A stretch of 64,000 nucleotides of DNA from Firmicutes bacterium M10-2 (GTDB lineage: Bacteria > Bacillota_I > Bacilli_A > Erysipelotrichales > Erysipelotrichaceae): positions 122,593-186,592 of the forward strand of contig KE159697.1 of assembly GCA_000403415.2 (NCBI GenBank). The letters run 5' to 3'. The notes beneath the pieces are model-generated. The model made no database searches. It saw only the letters and a list, made by a program, of their open reading frames with translations, and was not told the origin of the DNA. Shown here piece by piece: positions 58,534 to 64,000 of this stretch (position 1 is the stretch's first letter; every line of letters begins with the position of its first letter). The position numbers were made by a program, and so were the translations under genes.

Positions 58534-58830
58534 TTAATCGTATTGAAGTCTTAAATAATAAACGCATGGATCAAACATTTTTGTATTAAATCCGTAAGCA
58601 TCCAAATCTCCCTCTTCACCGGTCCAATCATTGTTTAATTGTTCTTGAATGGTTTTGAAATTGTTTTCTATTGGCCAAGTGACATAAAATTCAATACATT
58701 CATTTAAACTCGCTTGTTCGCGCATAGGCGAAAAAGAAGGATCCTGAATAATGTCTTTAAGGTGTTGCTGCACTTCTTTCGCGTTTTGTTCGTTCCCTTT
58801 TACAACTACATACAAAGTGGCTTTTCTCAT
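58534..58830 (-). CDS. Uncharacterised 98-aa protein
   Basis: Small soluble alpha/beta protein (KATLYVVVKGNEQNAKEVQQ start, ECIEFYVTWPIENN centre). No family recognised. The start overlaps the preceding stop by ATGA, so it is translated with the 95-aa gene. It ends directly at the MITE-flanking terminator. Confidence 0.6.
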   Translation of the reverse strand: MRKATLYVVVKGNEQNAKEVQQHLKDIIQDPSFSPMREQASLNECIEFYVTWPIENNFKTIQEQLNNDWTGEEGDLDAYGFNTKMFDPCVYYLRLQYD

Positions 58831-59114
58831 GCTTCAGTCTTTTCCAAAACGTATTTACAAAGTTTTTTTAGGTTCTTATCGTTATTCAGATTAATAACTT
58901 TTCCGAGTGATAAATTCAAAGCGGCTAAAACAACATCTTCCTCTTCTGTCGCAATATTTAAAGTTCCTGCGGCATTTTCATAAAAAATATCGTATAAATA
59001 GCTTGTTCTTGTTCCTTCTGTAGTTTTTTCACGAAGATCTGCTTTTAAATCTTCTTTGTTTTTTAAGATAATACGTACGGCTCCCGCTCCAGAAGCCGGT
59101 AATGTTTTCCCCAT
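58827..59114 (-). CDS. Uncharacterised 95-aa protein
   Basis: Soluble, mostly helical after residue 15 (ASGAGAVRIILKNKEDLKAD start). Start 59114 follows GGATAAGGAA. It lies 11 nt after the DUF1846 gene and is coupled to the gene below it, so the three form one operon. Function unknown. Confidence 0.6.
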   Translation of the reverse strand: MGKTLPASGAGAVRIILKNKEDLKADLREKTTEGTRTSYLYDIFYENAAGTLNIATEEEDVVLAALNLSLGKVINLNNDKNLKKLCKYVLEKTEA

Positions 59115-59125
59115 AATTAAATTCC

Positions 59126-60586
59126 TTATCCTTTCTGCGCTTCGTAGGTCAGCTGAATTCCAAGATTCGTAAACAGTGTTAAATCTACATTGGATACGCG
59201 TGACGTAATGTGTGCCTGCGTTCCTTTCAATTCTTTTAATTTTTCTAATGCTTTTTGGGCATTTGGATTAGTACGTGCGCTTAAAGCAAGTGCGATCAAA
59301 ACCTCATTTGTGTGCAATCTTGGATTTTGACTTCCTAAATAGGATGTTTTCAGCATTTGGATGGGTCCAAACGCTTCTACATCAATCAAGATCTCTTCGT
59401 CCGGTAAATCGGCTAAACTTTTTAACGCATTCATAACAATGGATGAGCATGGTCCCATGAAGTCGCTTGTTTTTCCGGTAATAATCGTTCCATCTTCGAG
59501 CTCAATTGCGCCTGAAAAAGTTTTTGACTGTTTTTCTTTTTCGAAAGACGCTTTAACACATGGACGATCCATGGGGTTAATTCGTGCTTGCTGCATCAAA
59601 AGTTCCTGCTTTTGAAGCTCATCTTCGGAACATTGCTCGTTATAATAACGAGTCTTTGTAGCATAGTAACGACGGATGATTTCCTGATTGGCAGATTCCC
59701 GACAGTTTTCATCATTCGAGATACAAAATCCTGCCATATTAACACCCATATCTGTGGGTGATTTATAAGGACTCTGTCCATAAATTTCTTCAAACATATG
59801 TTGTAGGACCGGAAAAATCTCGATATCTCGATTATAATTCACTGTTATTTGGTTATAAGCCGATAAATGGAATGGATCAATCATATTGACGTCATTCAAA
59901 TCCGCTGTTGCTGCTTCATAGGCAATATTCACTGGATGATTCAATGGCAAATTCCATACTGGGAATGTTTCGAACTTTGCATATCCGGCTTTTATTCCAT
60001 GAATATTTTCATGGTAAAGCTGCGATAAACAAGTTGCCATTTTTCCGCTGCCCGGCCCCGGAGCTGTTACAACAACCAATGGTCTTGTTGTCTGAATATA
60101 GTCATTTTTTCCAAATCCTTTTTCGGAAATGATTTTTTTCGTATTTGTAGGATATCCTTCGATCGTATAATGTCGATATACCGGAATGTTTCTTTTTTTC
60201 AGTTTCGCTTCAAATTTTTTAACTTCCTTTTGACTGGTATATTGAGTAATGACGACTGAGCCTACATAAAGTCCAATTCTGGTAAATTCTTCAATTAAAC
60301 GCAAGACTTCGTCATCATATCCGATACGAAGATCAGATCTTATTTTCTTCTCATGTAAGTGATTGGCATTGATTGCTATCACGATTTCTGCATGCTCTTT
60401 TAACTGAAGCAACATCTGAAGTTTGCTATCCGGCGCAAATCCCGGCAATACCCGGCTTGCATGATAATCATCAAATAATTTTCCGCCAAATTCTAAATAC
60501 AGTTTATCCCCAAATTGAGCAATACGTTCTTTAATATGTTCTGATTGTAAATTTAAATACTTATTGTTATCGAATCCTAATTTCAC
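59126..60586 (-). CDS. DUF1846 family protein
   Basis: 486-aa cytoplasmic protein of a family widespread in Bacillota and of unknown biochemical role. The first half holds IVIAINANHLHEKKIRSDLR and a P-loop-like VVVTAPGPGSGKMATCLSQL near residue 175. The second half has NPMDRPCVKASFEKEKQS and NPRLHTNEVLIALALSAR. Length and order match the family. The nucleotide-binding idea rests only on the GxGxGK stretch. Confidence 0.88.
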   Translation of the reverse strand: MKLGFDNNKYLNLQSEHIKERIAQFGDKLYLEFGGKLFDDYHASRVLPGFAPDSKLQMLLQLKEHAEIVIAINANHLHEKKIRSDLRIGYDDEVLRLIEEFTRIGLYVGSVVITQYTSQKEVKKFEAKLKKRNIPVYRHYTIEGYPTNTKKIISEKGFGKNDYIQTTRPLVVVTAPGPGSGKMATCLSQLYHENIHGIKAGYAKFETFPVWNLPLNHPVNIAYEAATADLNDVNMIDPFHLSAYNQITVNYNRDIEIFPVLQHMFEEIYGQSPYKSPTDMGVNMAGFCISNDENCRESANQEIIRRYYATKTRYYNEQCSEDELQKQELLMQQARINPMDRPCVKASFEKEKQSKTFSGAIELEDGTIITGKTSDFMGPCSSIVMNALKSLADLPDEEILIDVEAFGPIQMLKTSYLGSQNPRLHTNEVLIALALSARTNPNAQKALEKLKELKGTQAHITSRVSNVDLTLFTNLGIQLTYEAQKG

Positions 60587-60700
60587 TTTATCTCACCTTT
60601 TAATTAATTTATCTGATCATACCAATCGTGATTATACCATTGATCCTATAAATTCGACTAGTCTATTTCCCGATATTCTCTGTTCCATAAAAAAAAAGAC

Positions 60701-60811
60701 CCGGCAACGTGCTATTTTCGCAGGCGCAAGGCCAACTATCGTCGCCGCTGGGGTGCTTAACTGCTGAGTTCGGAATGTATTCAGGTGTCTCCATCCCGCC
60801 TTCGTCACCGG
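60701..60811 (-). rRNA. rrf: 5S ribosomal RNA
   Basis: About 111 nt. Terminal helix CCGGTGAC/GTTGCCGG, the internal GGAGACACC and CCGAACTCAGCAGTTAAGC of bacterial 5S are all present on the minus strand. Nine T residues follow the 3' end (60697-60689), so the end of the rRNA operon is here. Confidence 0.93.
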
Positions 60812-60898
60812 ATCTTCTTTTGCTCGATCCCTCAAAACCGACATCCACTCTTCTCTCTTACACTTCTTTCGTCTCTTTGGCAAGTCGCGGGCTCTGAT

Positions 60899-63812
<2,914 letters not shown>

Positions 63813-64000
63813 CAGTTGGTTCTCTTGTTTCTTGTGCTTTCTTCAAGATCTTTCTAAACTGTTCACTGTTTTTCTCTTTTTCTCAGTTTATCTTTTTTTC
63901 TCCACAACTTGCTTTCAAGACCTTTTCTCTTTATCTATTGTGTCTCTTCTTCAATTTGTGTCTGTCGGTTTTCAAAGATCGAGCTCCAGGGACCATCCCT
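63813..64000 (-). other. 16S-23S internal transcribed spacer (partial)
   Basis: T-rich on the plus strand, with the box TTTGAAAACCGACAG (minus strand) typical of rRNA spacers. No tRNA can be recognised in the 188 nt present. The 16S gene should lie to the right of the window. Confidence 0.7.

Noticed and set aside
63813..64000. tRNA gene in the rRNA spacer
   Set aside because: No cloverleaf, TTCGA box or acceptor stem could be found in the part inside the window.

Overview
The window reads as a chromosomal segment of a low-GC Gram-positive bacterium (Bacillota). The evidence is a methionine T-box, an S-box (SAM-I) riboswitch, strong AGGAGG-type ribosome binding sites, a sortase, a DivIC-like protein and many short intrinsic terminators. 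Gene content (clustered 6-phospho-beta-glucosidases, a sialic-acid cluster, hybrid-cluster protein, oleate hydratase, glycogen phosphorylase) suits a fermentative, host-associated anaerobe. An Erysipelotrichales-like lineage is my best guess, from impression rather than from a marker comparison. The right end is the 5S and 23S part of an rRNA operon on the minus strand; the 16S gene would lie beyond 64000.

Left part (1-8000): an ammonium transporter running off the edge, with a hairpin in its leader; a 900-bp gap holding a candidate small RNA; then a minus-strand operon metY-metA-serpin-azlC-azlD behind a T-box with a Met specifier. 8000-21200 is carbohydrate territory: two GH1 6-phospho-glycosidases, a LamG-like protein, a four-gene sensory operon (membrane-anchored sugar-binding protein, histidine kinase, response regulator, second binding protein), and a sialic-acid cluster (lyase, sodium symporter, anomerase, ROK kinase, RpiR regulator).

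21200-26900 is the most unusual stretch. It holds an N-terminally frameshifted sortase behind a structured leader, then a compact unit made of a 52-residue cysteine-free peptide gene missed by ordinary ORF length cut-offs, a peptidase-less ABC transporter starting 1 nt after it, and a convergent, overlapping HTH/TPR regulator of Rgg type. I read this as a peptide signalling or bacteriocin export system that I cannot name. An MFS exporter follows.

26900-41200 holds a trigger-factor-like protein lacking the ribosome-docking motif, two more GH1 genes separated by a 191-bp MITE, a MarR-controlled membrane protein, a DAHP synthase, hybrid-cluster protein, an IS3-family remnant and oleate hydratase. 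41200-60600 is mostly housekeeping: metK under a SAM riboswitch, metG, an RDD-PHP fusion, dxr, glgP, divIC, mnmG, a flippase, a bifunctional NAD(P)HX repair enzyme and a DUF1846 protein. A second identical copy of the MITE lies at 58317-58507. Both copies sit in a transcription terminator, and each is flanked by direct repeats of the whole terminator hairpin.

Methionine metabolism is a recurrent theme: metY/metA (T-box), metK (S-box), metG and AzlCD, which in some relatives exports methionine.
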